A stretch of 64,000 bases of DNA from Paraphysoderma sedebokerense (lineage: Eukaryota; Blastocladiomycota; Physodermatomycetes; Physodermatales; Physodermataceae). Shown piece by piece: positions 12,355-23,279 of this stretch; the stretch's first letter is position 1, and the number at the start of each line of letters is the position of its first letter. A program made the translations under genes and the position numbers. The notes below the pieces were generated by a model that saw nothing but the letters and a program-made list of their open reading frames with translations, was not told where the DNA came from and ran no database searches. The stretch is taken from the NCBI GenBank assembly GCA_025602915.1, contig JAHLJZ010000114.1, positions 1-64,000 of the forward strand, written 5' to 3'.

Positions 12355-13804
12355 TCAACTCTGATTACCTAATGGCCGGATCAACAGCGACTTCATCTCA
12401 TCAATGTTAGCTTCATGTTTGTCGAATCGAGCATCCATTTTGTCGAGACGAGCATCCATTTTGTCTAGATGGGCATCGATTCTGTCGAGCCTGTCCAGTG
12501 ACAAGCGAGAACTATCCAAATTTTCGGCATCTTCAAGATCATATTGGAAGGGATCATTGTATCTCCCCCTAAAAAATCTACCAATCTCGGAGTGATTCGA
12601 TAATGCTCTCTGTCCACCCTCAGTCAAAATCAGATGACCATGTCCGTGACATTCGAGAGATCTGTAATCATCATATAATTTTGATTCCCAATTTCCAAAG
12701 TTGAATGCCACCTTAACAAACAAGAGAGTAGGTATTCAATTAAGAGACACATGAGGATAGTCTTGTGAATAACGCCATGGCCCATACCTCAGTCACCAAT
12801 TCGTGAGTGGAGTTAACGCCCGATATTGAGGTTAGCTTGGAAATTGCTTCCAACGCAAAACTCCACATTTCTTCGGACCTAACCATTGCTTCATTCTCAA
12901 AATGTCCGGGCCATATTTCAACGAAAGGAATCTTAATTTCTATCTGCTCCACTTTAGAAATGTTAACATTTGTCTCATATTTCTTGGCAGGTGTGCCACT
13001 ACAAGAATGAAGGTATTAATCGAAAGTTTTTGAGAGACAAATGCTAAGAATATCTTACTCTGATTTTAAAAGTGTCATTTGCGAAACTTGAAATTCGGCA
13101 GGTTTTGGGTAGAACAGTATGTCTCTTGTGAGATGCTTATCTTGCCTAACTTGAACTAGAAACCTTTCATCCTGGAATGACAGAATTTTCAGTGTCGGCA
13201 TGAATCCAACAAAAACATTTAAAAACTACCTTAAGAATACTAGAATAGCCCTCTGCCGCAGTACTTTGGAATACGTTCCATGAGCGGTTCAACCCTCCGG
13301 TTCCAAGTTCCGGAAGCTGTGGTAGTCAACTTCACTTCCTTCACCCATTCTCGAGCAATATTAACTTTGTTGCCACCTTGTAGGATTCGGTCATACCAAA
13401 ACTTCGGTGGAAACCAATTGCCAACTCATTTGCCATTGGCTCATTGGTTAATCTTGAAGATTCCACCGAAGTTTTGGTATGACCGAATTAGATCCTCCTC
13501 CTGGATGCCAGGTGGCAGGTATACGCTCCAGAATCTGTGGAGACTTGGTCGACAAAAGGCCAAATTTAGGTCTTTGAGTAAGGGCATTTGACACTGCTAA
13601 TAAGTTGAAGGAATGATTAACCAACTCGACACAGGTAAGTTATCTACCCAGATGTACTTACTCGGCGGCAAGGGATTTTTTCGAACGACAGTCGTCCAGC
13701 CTAGAGTGGTGTTGTATTAGCAGGATCCTTTGGTTGGGTACGAGGGAGAGGATATGTATACCATCTCCATCTTGCGGATTTTCACTCATTATAGCAGTGG
13801 CCAT
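12355..13804 (-). CDS. Unknown multi-exon protein with LDKMDAR repeats
   Basis: I do not recognise this gene. The first exon is likely the ATG at 13804 (MATAIMSENPQDGDG...), ending at a good donor (gtaagt) near 13663. Middle exons include SWNVFQSTAAEGYSSILK, joined cleanly to DERFLVQVRQDKHLTRDIL, then the segment VEIWPGHFENEAMVRSEEM. A short intron near 12724-12790 leads to the last exon VAFNFGNWESKLYDDYRS. The C-terminus (12360-12500) is a short helical repeat, IDAHLDKMDARLDKMDARFD, likely a coiled coil or multimerisation tail. The exon between 13380 and 13620 contains a perfect foldback and its joins could not be fixed; a stop appears in each simple reading. The gene may be damaged there or spliced in a way I cannot see. 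Confidence 0.45.
13385..13488. repeat. Perfect 28-bp inverted repeat (foldback)
   Basis: The arm at 13385-13412 (starts ATTCGGTCATACC) is the exact reverse complement of 13461-13488, with a 48-nt loop. Further imperfect pairing extends inward (AACCAATTG against CATTGGTT). It sits inside the unknown multi-exon gene. There are no target-site duplications or transposase, so an inverted duplication by template switching is as likely as a MITE. Confidence 0.85.
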
Positions 13805-14553
13805 TCTCCTTTAGGGTGTCGCAGGTCTGTGTTAGATCTGGGTTGGAAATATCTGCGATTTGGATGGTCGGCTGGACATCGCTGGTGCTGATAACACGTG
13901 ATCAATCTTTAATACCGCATCACGTGAACGCCTGCTTCAGAATAATACGCACCAAGTACATATTTCCGCACAAGAAACTGTTAGGTTATATATATATATT
14001 CAGAGTACGCGCACGGATTTTGATTTTCAGGCCAGAATCCTGTGATTAAACAGTGAGCTCTGGAACAGAAAATTAGAAATCCAGGTACGTTGCAGTCGAA
14101 AGCTTTAAGATGGGGCAACACATACTGCCCTAGATAGAAACCTCCACAAATGTATCAAGTGTGAATAAAGGAATAGGTCTGTGTTGTATCCAAAACCTGC
14201 TCAGTTACGTTACGCCGAACCGCATTTACATTTATTTATGAAGTATAATAATTATTCTTGTAATGATGTTTAAATTCAAATGATGAATTAGTTAAGCCCG
14301 CTGTGCACATTATTCAAATCAAGGCGATTGAGCGGACAAGCTGGTTCAATCGACTTGGGTAATTAGTAATGGTAAAAATATTTTTTTTTTTTGCTATTGA
14401 TACCAGTATTGCTCTTTCCGGAATGAAGAATGAAAAGTTAAACTTAAATTTTTTTCTCGGGACGGTGCAGGACTGCAGTTCCTCTCAATGTGACCTGTCC
14501 GAAAGTATTCCGGATCGCCCTGCCAGGTTACCTGTTCCTCTGCCTCTCGACTG
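13805..14553. other. Intergenic between unknown gene and endonuclease V
   Basis: A divergent promoter region of about 750 bp. It contains a TATATATATA tract near 13988 and a T-run near 14380. A CACGTGAT / ATCACGTG pair (about 13895-13925) could be a binding-site pair; that is inference. Confidence 0.4.
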
Positions 14554-15722
14554 ATGTCTGAATTGGAGAGTTTAAAAATTGAATGGGAACGGTAATTTCA
14601 TAATCATCTACATTGATATATTAACTCAGGAGAAGCCTGATGAACTGATGGGGACTTCTCATCCATGACGCAGAACTCAAAACAACTTGAAATCCTCCCT
14701 TATAATATCAGATTCCGAACTTTCATTTTCAAACACAACTCCTTTTAACGGACTCAAGTACATTGCGGGAGTCGACATTTCGTTCATTCTTCCGGATGAC
14801 ATTAGCATCAATTCGGAAATCAATCAAGGGCATGGAAACGAGGAAAATGCAGTGGCTTGTATTTCGGTAATAGAATTTCCAAGCTTGAAGGTAAGAATGG
14901 ACTCATTGGAACGAGTCCATAGTTGAAGCTTAACTGGATTGATCTGACTTAACTTTCGGTTTTCAGACCGTTTATGTGGATTTCGCAACGATAACATTGG
15001 AGATTCCATACATCCCGACATTTCTGGCATTCCGTGAAACGCCACCGTTGTTATCTCTTCTATCCAAATTACGATCCGAACGGCCAGAAATATATCCTCA
15101 AGTTTGTATTTTCAGACGTTATTACATTCATTAATGAAGTAGTGCTGAAATAATAATTCCAGGTTATCTTTGTTGATGGAAACGGCCGATTACACCCGCG
15201 ACAATTTGGACTCGCATGCCACCTTGGGGTACTAGCTGATGTCCCAACTATTGGAGTGTCCAAAAATTTCCTGGCATTTGCAGAGTTAGATAAACATATC
15301 ACAGCAAATTATATTAACGTTGCCGATTTACAGGCAACCAACGCTCCAGACGAATCTTTCGATTCTACACATGGACCATCCATCGTGAAGAAAGTTAAGC
15401 ACATATGTAGGAATGTATTGAAAAGAAAAGGTGACACATGGGATATCAAAGGTGACGACGGCCAAGTTTACGGCGTGGTTTGTGTGACTCAAATTATCAG
15501 TGAAATATGGTATTTTACAGTTTACCAATATTTGACGTCTCTTAGGCGCTTCTTCCAACAGAAAACATTAAGAACCCAATTTTTGTGTCAGTGGGCCACC
15601 GAATATCTCTCTCCACAGCAGTTGCATTGACATTGGCAGTATCACGATATCGTATTCCTGAACCGATTAGAGTGGCGGATAAACAAAGTCGTGCAGTCAT
15701 TAGGCAACTCTCAACAGAATAG
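14554..15722 (+). CDS. ENDOV: Endonuclease V
   Basis: Endonuclease V cuts nucleic acid next to deoxyinosine or inosine; in eukaryotes the main substrate is thought to be inosine-containing RNA. The first exon starts at 14554 ([13 protein letters not shown]) and, after an intron ending at gacgcag near 14670, continues [15 protein letters not shown], like the family WKREQ..LK start. Then come YIAGVDISF (first catalytic Asp), [11 protein letters not shown] (wedge-type segment), [20 protein letters not shown] (second Asp and the His/Gly core), and [11 protein letters not shown]. The last intron, after the codons for VYGV, joins [19 protein letters not shown] and the C-terminal [16 protein letters not shown], closely matching the animal ending. 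All joins are in frame, so the gene looks intact. Confidence 0.93.
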
Positions 15723-16401
15723 GTCAATATAAACTTTATTATTTTCCGCTTGTATGTTGCTGAGGAGTCAAAATCTATATCCAAAATTATTGTTATTAGG
15801 GTTGCTAATTCTAAAAACTTAGTTGAAGTTATGCTTCAGAATGTAGATTAGACCAACTGATTTTGCTGTATCTTATCTGATTATACATTTTGAGTTCAAA
15901 TCGTCAGTAGCTGATGAATGTCACATCAGATAAATAACGGAATCCCCAATTTATATTGATTGCCTAATCGATACCAGTTGACCTTGTTATAAAACTGTCA
16001 GGTGCATGGCAAAGGCGTTTTTTAACGATATCCCCCCATCTGACATCATCGGGAGTGAGTGTCTATAGGCTGCGATAAAAATTTTATAACAGGATGAAAA
16101 CATCAATTCTTGCGGTTGCTTTAGTTTGACGAGATTATTTTCTGCATAGAAAGTAAGGGTAACTTCCAAAACTCTGGGTACCTTTGGCCCGGCGGTTGAA
16201 GCCACCCGAGAACAATTCAAGTCATTTAATGTCGTCCCCGTCTTGAAGCCTAATTTTGATAGGGTCCGCAGAGTAGCAATTCCCTTCACACTATTTTGTA
16301 TAATCGGTTATTATTGGTATAAGACTGTTCGAAAATTTGCATTTTTGAACTGTATATATTATTTGTTTTCTTTAGGCTGTTGGTATTGTTCGGCGAAAAT
16401 C
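15723..16401. other. Intergenic
   Basis: The frame of the next gene stays open back to 16243 with two hydrophobic stretches (VAIPFTLFCIIGYYW and CIYYLFSLGCWYC). This could be an alternative membrane-anchored N-terminus or chance. Nothing else was seen. Confidence 0.4.
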
Positions 16402-17535
16402 ATGTCCACTCGTCACAGCTCTAAAAACCGGTCCAAAACTTTTCCATCGTTGAACAACACTTCATCTAGCACACTGCCTCCGCCCTACTCCGCTCATGTC
16501 GATCAAACTTCTAATAACGATGGAAGACCTGTTTCGCCCGGCGCTCCATCGCAATCAATTCGGCAATCTTCTCAACAATTGGGTAGGTCACTCTCCGCAC
16601 CCTCCTTTCGACAGATGTCCGTTGGCAATACAGCTTCGAACCGCCGTAACATTGGCATCACTGTTGATTACGATTTAGTTCTGGATTTTTTGACACTCAT
16701 TCGATTGTCTACGGAAAACAGTGCAATCCAAACCGGAGCAACCGCATTCATGTCTGCTATTAATCCCAGCCTTGGTTCTTTCGTTTCGGATAACTTTGCC
16801 GTCGGTGATACCGACTTGGTAACAGCAATCATAGGGATTTGTGTCTCAGTAGCTGCAGTCTCCCCGAAAAAGAACAACTTTATTAGGTTCATACTGTCCT
16901 CCTTTTCACTGGCAGCAACCGCTTCGACTGGTGGTGTCCCATTGTTATTCGCCGCTGGAGCACAGATACTCGCTACCAAGGATTTGTTGAGCAATGATAA
17001 ACAATTCCAGAGGCGGTATATGCGATTATTGGAGAAAACACTGCCCATTCACCCGACAGTTAATTTATTGGATCACGCTGTTCGAATAGCTGCCGGGTTG
17101 TATAAAAACAAGAGGCTGCATTATGAACAAAAGAAAATCAAGTCAGACGGATTAAACGTGTTCCAGAGTGTCAGTGCGACTGTTTACGATATCGAAGATT
17201 ACTCGCCATTTAATATCGCTTCTTCATTCGTGGTATATGGTGGATCATATGGGTATCAGCATCGAGTGAAATTTCTGAAGAGTCAAGTGTGTATGGCGGT
17301 TGTCAGAAATGTTAATGGTGAAGCCGGCAAGAAAGAAATGATGGTCTTCTGGATGGATGAAGACAATTTAAAAAAGGGCGAGAAAGATGTGTTCATCGTT
17401 GCTTCCAAATTGGATGGAGTTGTTGCGGCATTCATGTTCGTGCTTCCTTTAGTGCGCGGTGATTTTGAGATTTATCCAAACACTTCTGTATATCATGGCA
17501 CAGATCCCAAAGATGATGTGTTGATATGGGCTTAA
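16402..17535 (+). CDS. Unknown protein with Ser-rich N-terminus and hydrophobic core
   Basis: The function is unknown. From ATG 16402 the protein is 377 residues. It has a polar, Ser/Pro-rich first 80 residues (SSSTLPPPYSAHVDQ, with a PPPY motif that could bind WW domains), then a central hydrophobic region (LVTAIIGICVSVAAVS, SFSLAATASTGGVPLLFAAG) that may insert in or lie on a membrane, then a soluble C-terminal half rich in beta-type sequence (SSFVVYGGSYGYQHRVKFL, EMMVFWMDEDNLKKG, ending YHGTDPKDDVLIWA). The reading frame is single-exon and extends upstream to 16243. That extension would add two membrane-like segments, but a possible acceptor (ctttag) lies just before the chosen ATG. An endpoint near the membrane is inferred only from hydrophobicity. 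Confidence 0.6.
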   Translation: MSTRHSSKNRSKTFPSLNNTSSSTLPPPYSAHVDQTSNNDGRPVSPGAPSQSIRQSSQQLGRSLSAPSFRQMSVGNTASNRRNIGITVDYDLVLDFLTLIRLSTENSAIQTGATAFMSAINPSLGSFVSDNFAVGDTDLVTAIIGICVSVAAVSPKKNNFIRFILSSFSLAATASTGGVPLLFAAGAQILATKDLLSNDKQFQRRYMRLLEKTLPIHPTVNLLDHAVRIAAGLYKNKRLHYEQKKIKSDGLNVFQSVSATVYDIEDYSPFNIASSFVVYGGSYGYQHRVKFLKSQVCMAVVRNVNGEAGKKEMMVFWMDEDNLKKGEKDVFIVASKLDGVVAAFMFVLPLVRGDFEIYPNTSVYHGTDPKDDVLIWA

Positions 17536-17683
17536 TACTTCAGATTATATATAAAGTGTACATAACGATATTATCTATAATATGTGTATTTGAATAAGTG
17601 AATAAGTTACTTTAATCAAGTAACAGTGAAGGACTTTGTCTCATTTATTTTAAAAGCACTCCGCGAACTGACTATCAATCTTA

Positions 17684-19192
17684 TTAACTATCAGACCATT
17701 TCACTTTTTCTTTAGGTATCCATCGAATAGTTCTCGCGAATTTTGGAGTCTGTTTATTTAATTTTTCCTTCTCTTCTTTACCCAACTTTTCTTGATCCAA
17801 TTCTACATGTCGTAGATGCCGCAACTGAGGTAGAACAATAAAGCAAATTTGACCCGTGACGTTTTGACAAAAATTTACTCTTATGCTTTCCAACAAGGGA
17901 CAGCTAAACGCAATGGAAACAACCGCCAGATCGGTAATAGCCGGGAGTTCAAACAGCACCAAATTTTTGAGATTAGACTGTGCCATAGTGAGAAGACGGA
18001 TCTGATTATCTGATAACTCTGACATGAAACCGAGCTTAAGGGTAGAAAGAGTGGGCATAGCTGGCAGTTGAAGGTGGGAATCGTTGAAATGTGCGATAGA
18101 TTGAATGCAGAGTTCCGTCAAGTTGGTGACATTAGAGAGAAGAGATGTTAACGTAATGGTGGGTGTGGATGGTACAGGGGATGAGAAGGACAAGTAGTTG
18201 AGATTGAGATGGGTGAGGAACTTGAAATGTTTGAATGTAGGTTGAAATGCAGACAGCGGATAATGTTGTATAAAACCACCGATTTCAAGACTGGAAACTT
18301 GAACTTTTTCTAGAAACTGAGCGAGATCATTCATAGATTCGCCAGAACCGTCATGTTGGTGATGCAAAAGGACAGCAAGGTTTTTCAATTGCCGTTTGTT
18401 GGTCGGCTTTGATTTGTCGCGCCGATTTGGAGATGACACAAGATATTGCATGACATCAAATTCATCGGAGGTTTGTCGTAACGGACAGCATTGAAAACGG
18501 ATAGTTGAGCATTGTGTTAGGTCGATCAAATGATAAAGCGTTTTTACCGTAACGTTGTGGGTATTGGTAACCGTGAATTCAGTCAGATTAGGCCATTTAG
18601 ATAACGCTTTCCCTAAAATCTCGTCATTTAAATTTTTATTGTGATTTATCGTCAAGCTTGTCAACCTTGGGGTAGCAGACGACAATTCCAAAATAGTTTT
18701 ATCTGACACGAACTTGCCAAACGAGAACGATTCCAGATTGTGGAATGCACCGAGGCCCACGGCGTCACGAATATAGGAATCAAAGTCCAGTCTCGGTGGC
18801 GGAAGAACCAGATATTTTAAGTTGTCGCACTGCGATATTAATGCAGTGATCAGTCGGAGCAGGCTGAATTCGTCGGCAATGGTGGCGGCTCTTGGGGTAT
18901 TGACGGAAACCTCTATCGTTTCTGTGAAAGAATGATATTGATATGTAGCCAGATTCTTACGAGAGAGCAGAAATGTATAGATAAGAGAAGTCAGAAGAGG
19001 GAGAAGGACGGAAGAAGATTTTGGTGTGATGTGAATATGTATAGATTTGTAGATTGCCCTAGCTGAGGCTAGCGACAGCTGTTTGTTGACAAGAAGACAT
19101 GACGAGGATAGAGTTTTCCTGTCGACGAAGAACAAGATTCTGACGACAGTCTCTAACGACAAGCGACTGAATGAGCTCTGCATGATATGCAA
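17684..19192 (-). CDS. F-box / leucine-rich-repeat protein
   Basis: Likely substrate receptor of an SCF (Skp1-cullin-F-box) ubiquitin ligase. The 502-residue single exon begins with an F-box-like segment at residues 8-45 (FSRLSLETVVRILFFVDRKT, then SCLLVNKQLSLASARAIYKS). Irregular leucine-rich repeats of the AMN1/Fbl type follow, for example LTSLTINHNKNLNDEILGKA, LTELCIQSIAHFNDSHLQ and LLESIRVNFCQNVTGQICF. The tail is basic (KEEKEKLNKQTPKFARTIRW). The target is unknown. The gene is divergent from the glycogen branching enzyme gene. The first Met could be 19192 or the second Met (residue 4). Confidence 0.82.
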   Translation of the reverse strand: MHIMQSSFSRLSLETVVRILFFVDRKTLSSSCLLVNKQLSLASARAIYKSIHIHITPKSSSVLLPLLTSLIYTFLLSRKNLATYQYHSFTETIEVSVNTPRAATIADEFSLLRLITALISQCDNLKYLVLPPPRLDFDSYIRDAVGLGAFHNLESFSFGKFVSDKTILELSSATPRLTSLTINHNKNLNDEILGKALSKWPNLTEFTVTNTHNVTVKTLYHLIDLTQCSTIRFQCCPLRQTSDEFDVMQYLVSSPNRRDKSKPTNKRQLKNLAVLLHHQHDGSGESMNDLAQFLEKVQVSSLEIGGFIQHYPLSAFQPTFKHFKFLTHLNLNYLSFSSPVPSTPTITLTSLLSNVTNLTELCIQSIAHFNDSHLQLPAMPTLSTLKLGFMSELSDNQIRLLTMAQSNLKNLVLFELPAITDLAVVSIAFSCPLLESIRVNFCQNVTGQICFIVLPQLRHLRHVELDQEKLGKEEKEKLNKQTPKFARTIRWIPKEKVKWSDS

Positions 19193-19656
19193 GTATGTGA
19201 TAACTTTGCTCGCTATATTCTTTCCAGCCTGGCGAGAGGAATTTCTTTAATTGAGGATGGCCTGGATCCATTCCTTCCCGCCAAGCTGCTGGGCCGTGGA
19301 TATCTATCAACGAGGGCAGATGTATTCCAGCAGAAATCGATTGCGAAGATATCAAATATCCACAACGACAATTATTCATTGAATCGTATGTACTCCACCG
19401 ATAAAAGCAACCACTCTGAATATGATGTAATGTATTTGTAGCTGCATTATCCCCGTGTAAGATGAAGAGTGATAAGCGAGGAATTGGGCGTCATCTCCCT
19501 CGTTGACTTTGGCTGCATTTCCCTCGCTCTCCCATCCACAATATAAACCCCTCTTTGCACCCTCGTCGTTGCGATAGATCTATCGACTATCCCTTCGCAC
19601 ATAATTTGTATTGCCTTATAGATTCCCTCTTTCGCACTCGGATCTCTTTGCCCATC
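19193..19656 (+). promoter_or_regulatory. Divergent promoter with TATA box for branching enzyme
   Basis: A TATAAA lies at 19542-19547, about 110 bp before the chosen ATG. The in-frame ATG at 19555 would lie upstream of a normal transcription start 25-35 bp after this box, so it is unlikely to be used. Confidence 0.55.
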
Positions 19657-21831
19657 ATGACCACCTCCGCAATCGCCCCTCAAAAAACAACCGGCCCAGC
19701 CTCTCAAAAACAGGTCGCTTCAAAATCTTCAGTTTCCTCCTCCGCTTCGGCATCAACAAGCGGCAATCCGTTTGATCCTACTGATGTCCTAGTGTCCCCT
19801 TCCTTCCCTGCTGTCATCCAAAATGATCCTTATCTGTCGCCTTACCGCCACGTTTTCACCCGCCGCTTTCAGAAATTCAAGATTTGGATGGACATATTTC
19901 TCAAAAACGAAGGTGGTCTTTTCAATTTTGCATCTTCGTACAATCGTATGGGCTTCACTACTCTGCCAGATGGAACTATCGTCTACAGAGAATACGCACC
20001 CGCTGCAAAAGAGGCTTATCTAATTGGTGATTTCAACGATTGGAATCGTAACTCTCACCCAATGAAACGAAATGATTTCGGTATGTGGGAGGTTGCCGTC
20101 CCTCCAAAGTCCAATAAGCAGCCGGGCATTCCGCACGATTCAAAGGTTAAAATCTCAATGGTGTCTCCTGTGGGCGAACGTATCGAAAGGTTACCCGTTT
20201 ACTCTCGACGAGTCGTACAAGATATCACCGAAAGTGTTGCTTATGAATCGGTTTACTGGAATCCTCCTGCTGATCAACAATACAAATGGAAGCACTCCCC
20301 GCCACCAAAACCGACATCCTTACGTATTTACGAAGCCCATGTCGGTATATCATCGAACGAGCCCAAAATTGCCAGTTATAAAGACTTCACAAAAAACACT
20401 TTGCCTAGAATCAAAAAATTAGGTTATAATGCTATTCAACTTATGGCTATTATGGAACATGCTTATTATGCTTCGTTTGGATATCAAGTGACTTCATTCT
20501 TTGCGGCCTCGTCCCGCTATGGCACACCGGAAGAACTTAAAGAGTTGATTGATACTGCTCACGAAATGGGGATATCAGTCTTGCTTGATATTGTTCATTC
20601 TCATGCCAGTAAGAACGTCTTGGACGGGTTGAACATGTTTGATGGCACTGATTACTGCTACTTCCACGGTGGTAACCTGGGATGGCATAGTTTATGGGAT
20701 AGTCGATTATTTAATTATTCGAACTATGAAACCCTACGATTCTTGCTGTCGAACGTCAAGTTTTGGTTGGACGAGTACAAGTTTGATGGATTTAGATTTG
20801 ATGGCGTGACGTCTATGCTGTATAAACATCACGGTATTGGGTTTGGATTCTCAGGTCACTATGATGAATACCACAATGATTCTGTTGATGAAGATGCAGT
20901 TGTATATCTCATGCTCGCCAACACACTCATTCATCATTACTACCCTCACGCTATTACTATTGCTGAAGATGTATCCGGAATGCCGACTTTGTGTCGTCCA
21001 GTCGAAGAAGGCGGTGTTGGTTTTGACTACAGACTTGCTATGGCAATCCCCGACATGTGGATCAAGATATTGAAGGAACAACGAGACGAAGATTGGGATA
21101 TTGGCAATATAGTTCATACTTTAACGAACCGTCGGTGGAAAGAAAATTCGATTGCTTATGCTGAATCGCACGACCAAGCTTTAGTTGGTGACAAGACTAT
21201 TGCATTTTGGTTGATGGATAAAGAAATGTATGATTTTATGTCAGATTTATCGCCTTTAACACCGATTATTGAACGTGGTATCGCCTTGCACAAAATGATT
21301 CGGTTATTAACATTCGCTTTGGGAGGTGAAGGCTATTTAAATTTCATGGGTAACGAATTTGGTCACCCCGAATGGCTTGATTTTCCTAGAGAGGGTAACA
21401 ACGACAGCTATCACTATTGTCGTCGTCAGTGGAACTTAGTCGATGATCCATTGCTACGATTCAAATTTCTTAACAATTTCGATATTGGTATGAATGCTCT
21501 CGATGCTAAGAATTCGATTCTAGCGTCCCCGCCGGCGTATGTTAGTTTAAAACACGAAGGAGACAAAGTTATAGCTTTCGAGCGCGGAGATCTCCTGTGG
21601 GTTTTCAATTTTCATACAAACAAGAGTTTCACCAATTACCGAATTGGTGTAGACGTTGCAGGGTGCTATGAAGTTGTCTTGTGCAGTGACGACAAAGATT
21701 TTGGTGGATGGGGAAGAGTTGAAAAAGGTGGTGAATATCATACAACCAATGAGAATTGGTGCCATAGAAGATGTTTCGTCATGGTTTATATTCCATGCAG
21801 AACCGCCTTGGTACTGGCTAGAAAACAATAA
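19657..21831 (+). CDS. GLC3: 1,4-alpha-glucan branching enzyme
   Basis: Makes alpha-1,6 branch points in glycogen (GH13, eukaryotic GBE1 type). From ATG 19657 it has 724 residues, near the usual 680-750. The N-terminal CBM48 module reads [20 protein letters not shown]. The GH13 regions follow in order: [34 protein letters not shown] (nucleophile Asp), [20 protein letters not shown] (acid/base Glu), and [19 protein letters not shown] (His-Asp). The C-terminal beta domain includes [20 protein letters not shown] and ends near the family RxxxVY motif ([16 protein letters not shown]). It is a single exon, unlike most neighbours. No break is visible. Confidence 0.95.
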   Translation: MTTSAIAPQKTTGPASQKQVASKSSVSSSASASTSGNPFDPTDVLVSPSFPAVIQNDPYLSPYRHVFTRRFQKFKIWMDIFLKNEGGLFNFASSYNRMGFTTLPDGTIVYREYAPAAKEAYLIGDFNDWNRNSHPMKRNDFGMWEVAVPPKSNKQPGIPHDSKVKISMVSPVGERIERLPVYSRRVVQDITESVAYESVYWNPPADQQYKWKHSPPPKPTSLRIYEAHVGISSNEPKIASYKDFTKNTLPRIKKLGYNAIQLMAIMEHAYYASFGYQVTSFFAASSRYGTPEELKELIDTAHEMGISVLLDIVHSHASKNVLDGLNMFDGTDYCYFHGGNLGWHSLWDSRLFNYSNYETLRFLLSNVKFWLDEYKFDGFRFDGVTSMLYKHHGIGFGFSGHYDEYHNDSVDEDAVVYLMLANTLIHHYYPHAITIAEDVSGMPTLCRPVEEGGVGFDYRLAMAIPDMWIKILKEQRDEDWDIGNIVHTLTNRRWKENSIAYAESHDQALVGDKTIAFWLMDKEMYDFMSDLSPLTPIIERGIALHKMIRLLTFALGGEGYLNFMGNEFGHPEWLDFPREGNNDSYHYCRRQWNLVDDPLLRFKFLNNFDIGMNALDAKNSILASPPAYVSLKHEGDKVIAFERGDLLWVFNFHTNKSFTNYRIGVDVAGCYEVVLCSDDKDFGGWGRVEKGGEYHTTNENWCHRRCFVMVYIPCRTALVLARKQ

Positions 21832-23279
21832 GAGATGTGTTTGATGGTGACATATTGCGAATCTGGATTGTTGTATCTTTTGGATTGTTTAATCTTTAAG
21901 ATTGTCAACCATCCTCCTTCTCTATCAATTCCTTCCTTCTCGATCCCTGTGTTGTTTCATCTGCGCTTATCAAGTCTACTAGCGTGTATCAGAACTTAAT
22001 ATCATCATAACCTAGCAAATTGTATTGAATATCTTGTATTGGACATCGTGTATATCATAGCGCATTTTGTATTCTCCTTAAAAATTGGAAATAATAGTTT
22101 GTACTATCTTGTGATTTTTATTAATATTCACTGTGTCGATGGTGTATGAATTAGTGATTCTGCGGATTATGTGATTAGTCGGAGCTGGTGATTTCTTGTG
22201 CTGAGCATGGAATGAATTATTCTTTACTTTTGAACCCATCTTCTCAGATAGAATGTTGGAAACTATGGGCATTGCGATAGTCTCGGATCCATATTACTTA
22301 TTCCAACAACGCATCTCAAAGTTCACCCGTTATGCTCCATCGTTCACCATGAACATGGAGTGGTTCCCCTTTTTGTTCTCACAAGTTCCACCCACAATTT
22401 TCTCATCCGCTACCAATTTCTCTCGTATAAATAGAACACACATCGCCTGGTTCCTCTTTAGTTCGCCTTGCGATCTTTGCGCAATTGGAAAAAGTTTTTC
22501 GCCTTTTACTAAAGACTTCCGTGTGTAAAGATTACAAAGCAAGGATATATCAATTTTTGGAAACCCTCTTGGGCATCTATCTTGCTTTTTATTTATGTCA
22601 TTTTTGCATCACAGTCCATATAAGTGACAGTTGCTTATTAGCGGGCCCTCACTATGACTATGTAAGCGCCAACCGTCAAGACTTGATGCAACCTCGCATC
22701 CAACGCGGGAACACACGCACGCCTTTGTTGGCATCGAAATACTGTTGTCAGCTACGATTCAATCCTGAGAGTATCGTAACCGCCAAATCTGAGCTTCCGT
22801 TGCAGGAAAGGACGCTCATGATTATCTATGATTGAGCTTCCATCAACAGATGTTGCCCACCAAGACCAAATAGAAACTGTTCAAAATCATGGCGGTGAGC
22901 GATGACCGGATTGTATCGATGCCTATCCCAAAATTTAAAATGATATAGCTGCATAATTCTCTTCGTCCAGATTCAAACTGGAGGCCTTCTGTGTACAAAC
23001 GTCATGGTTGAGCATCTAAGACAGATGTGATAACCGACTACACCACGAAGACAAACAGCGATCCGCCGTCATGAAGCAGCACCATATTTAATCCATTTTC
23101 CCGCATGGTCAGTGTTTAGATCATGTCCATGTCTCTGATGCTCATTCTAATGTATTTGAATTCACTTCAGTTTATTACGTATGATAATTTAGGCTGATCA
23201 TTGACTCGGGTCATCTATGCGACATAAATTCAATTTTCTCGCTGTTTCTTATTCATAATATCAAGAGCAGTCACATAAG
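21832..23279. other. Long intergenic region, promoter-like patch
   Basis: About 1.4 kb between the branching-enzyme stop and the Qri7 stop. A TATAAATAGAACACAC patch near 22427 looks like a core promoter, but the ORFs after it (up to 116 residues) show no family features. A short noncoding transcript or an unrecognised small gene is possible. Confidence 0.35.

Noticed and set aside
13280-13591. Plus-strand ORF over the foldback
   Set aside because: Created by the inverted repeat; no start context, splice partners or family features.
22253-22835. Overlapping plus-strand ORFs after a TATA-like box
   Set aside because: Compositionally random, no domain; kept only as a promoter-like note.
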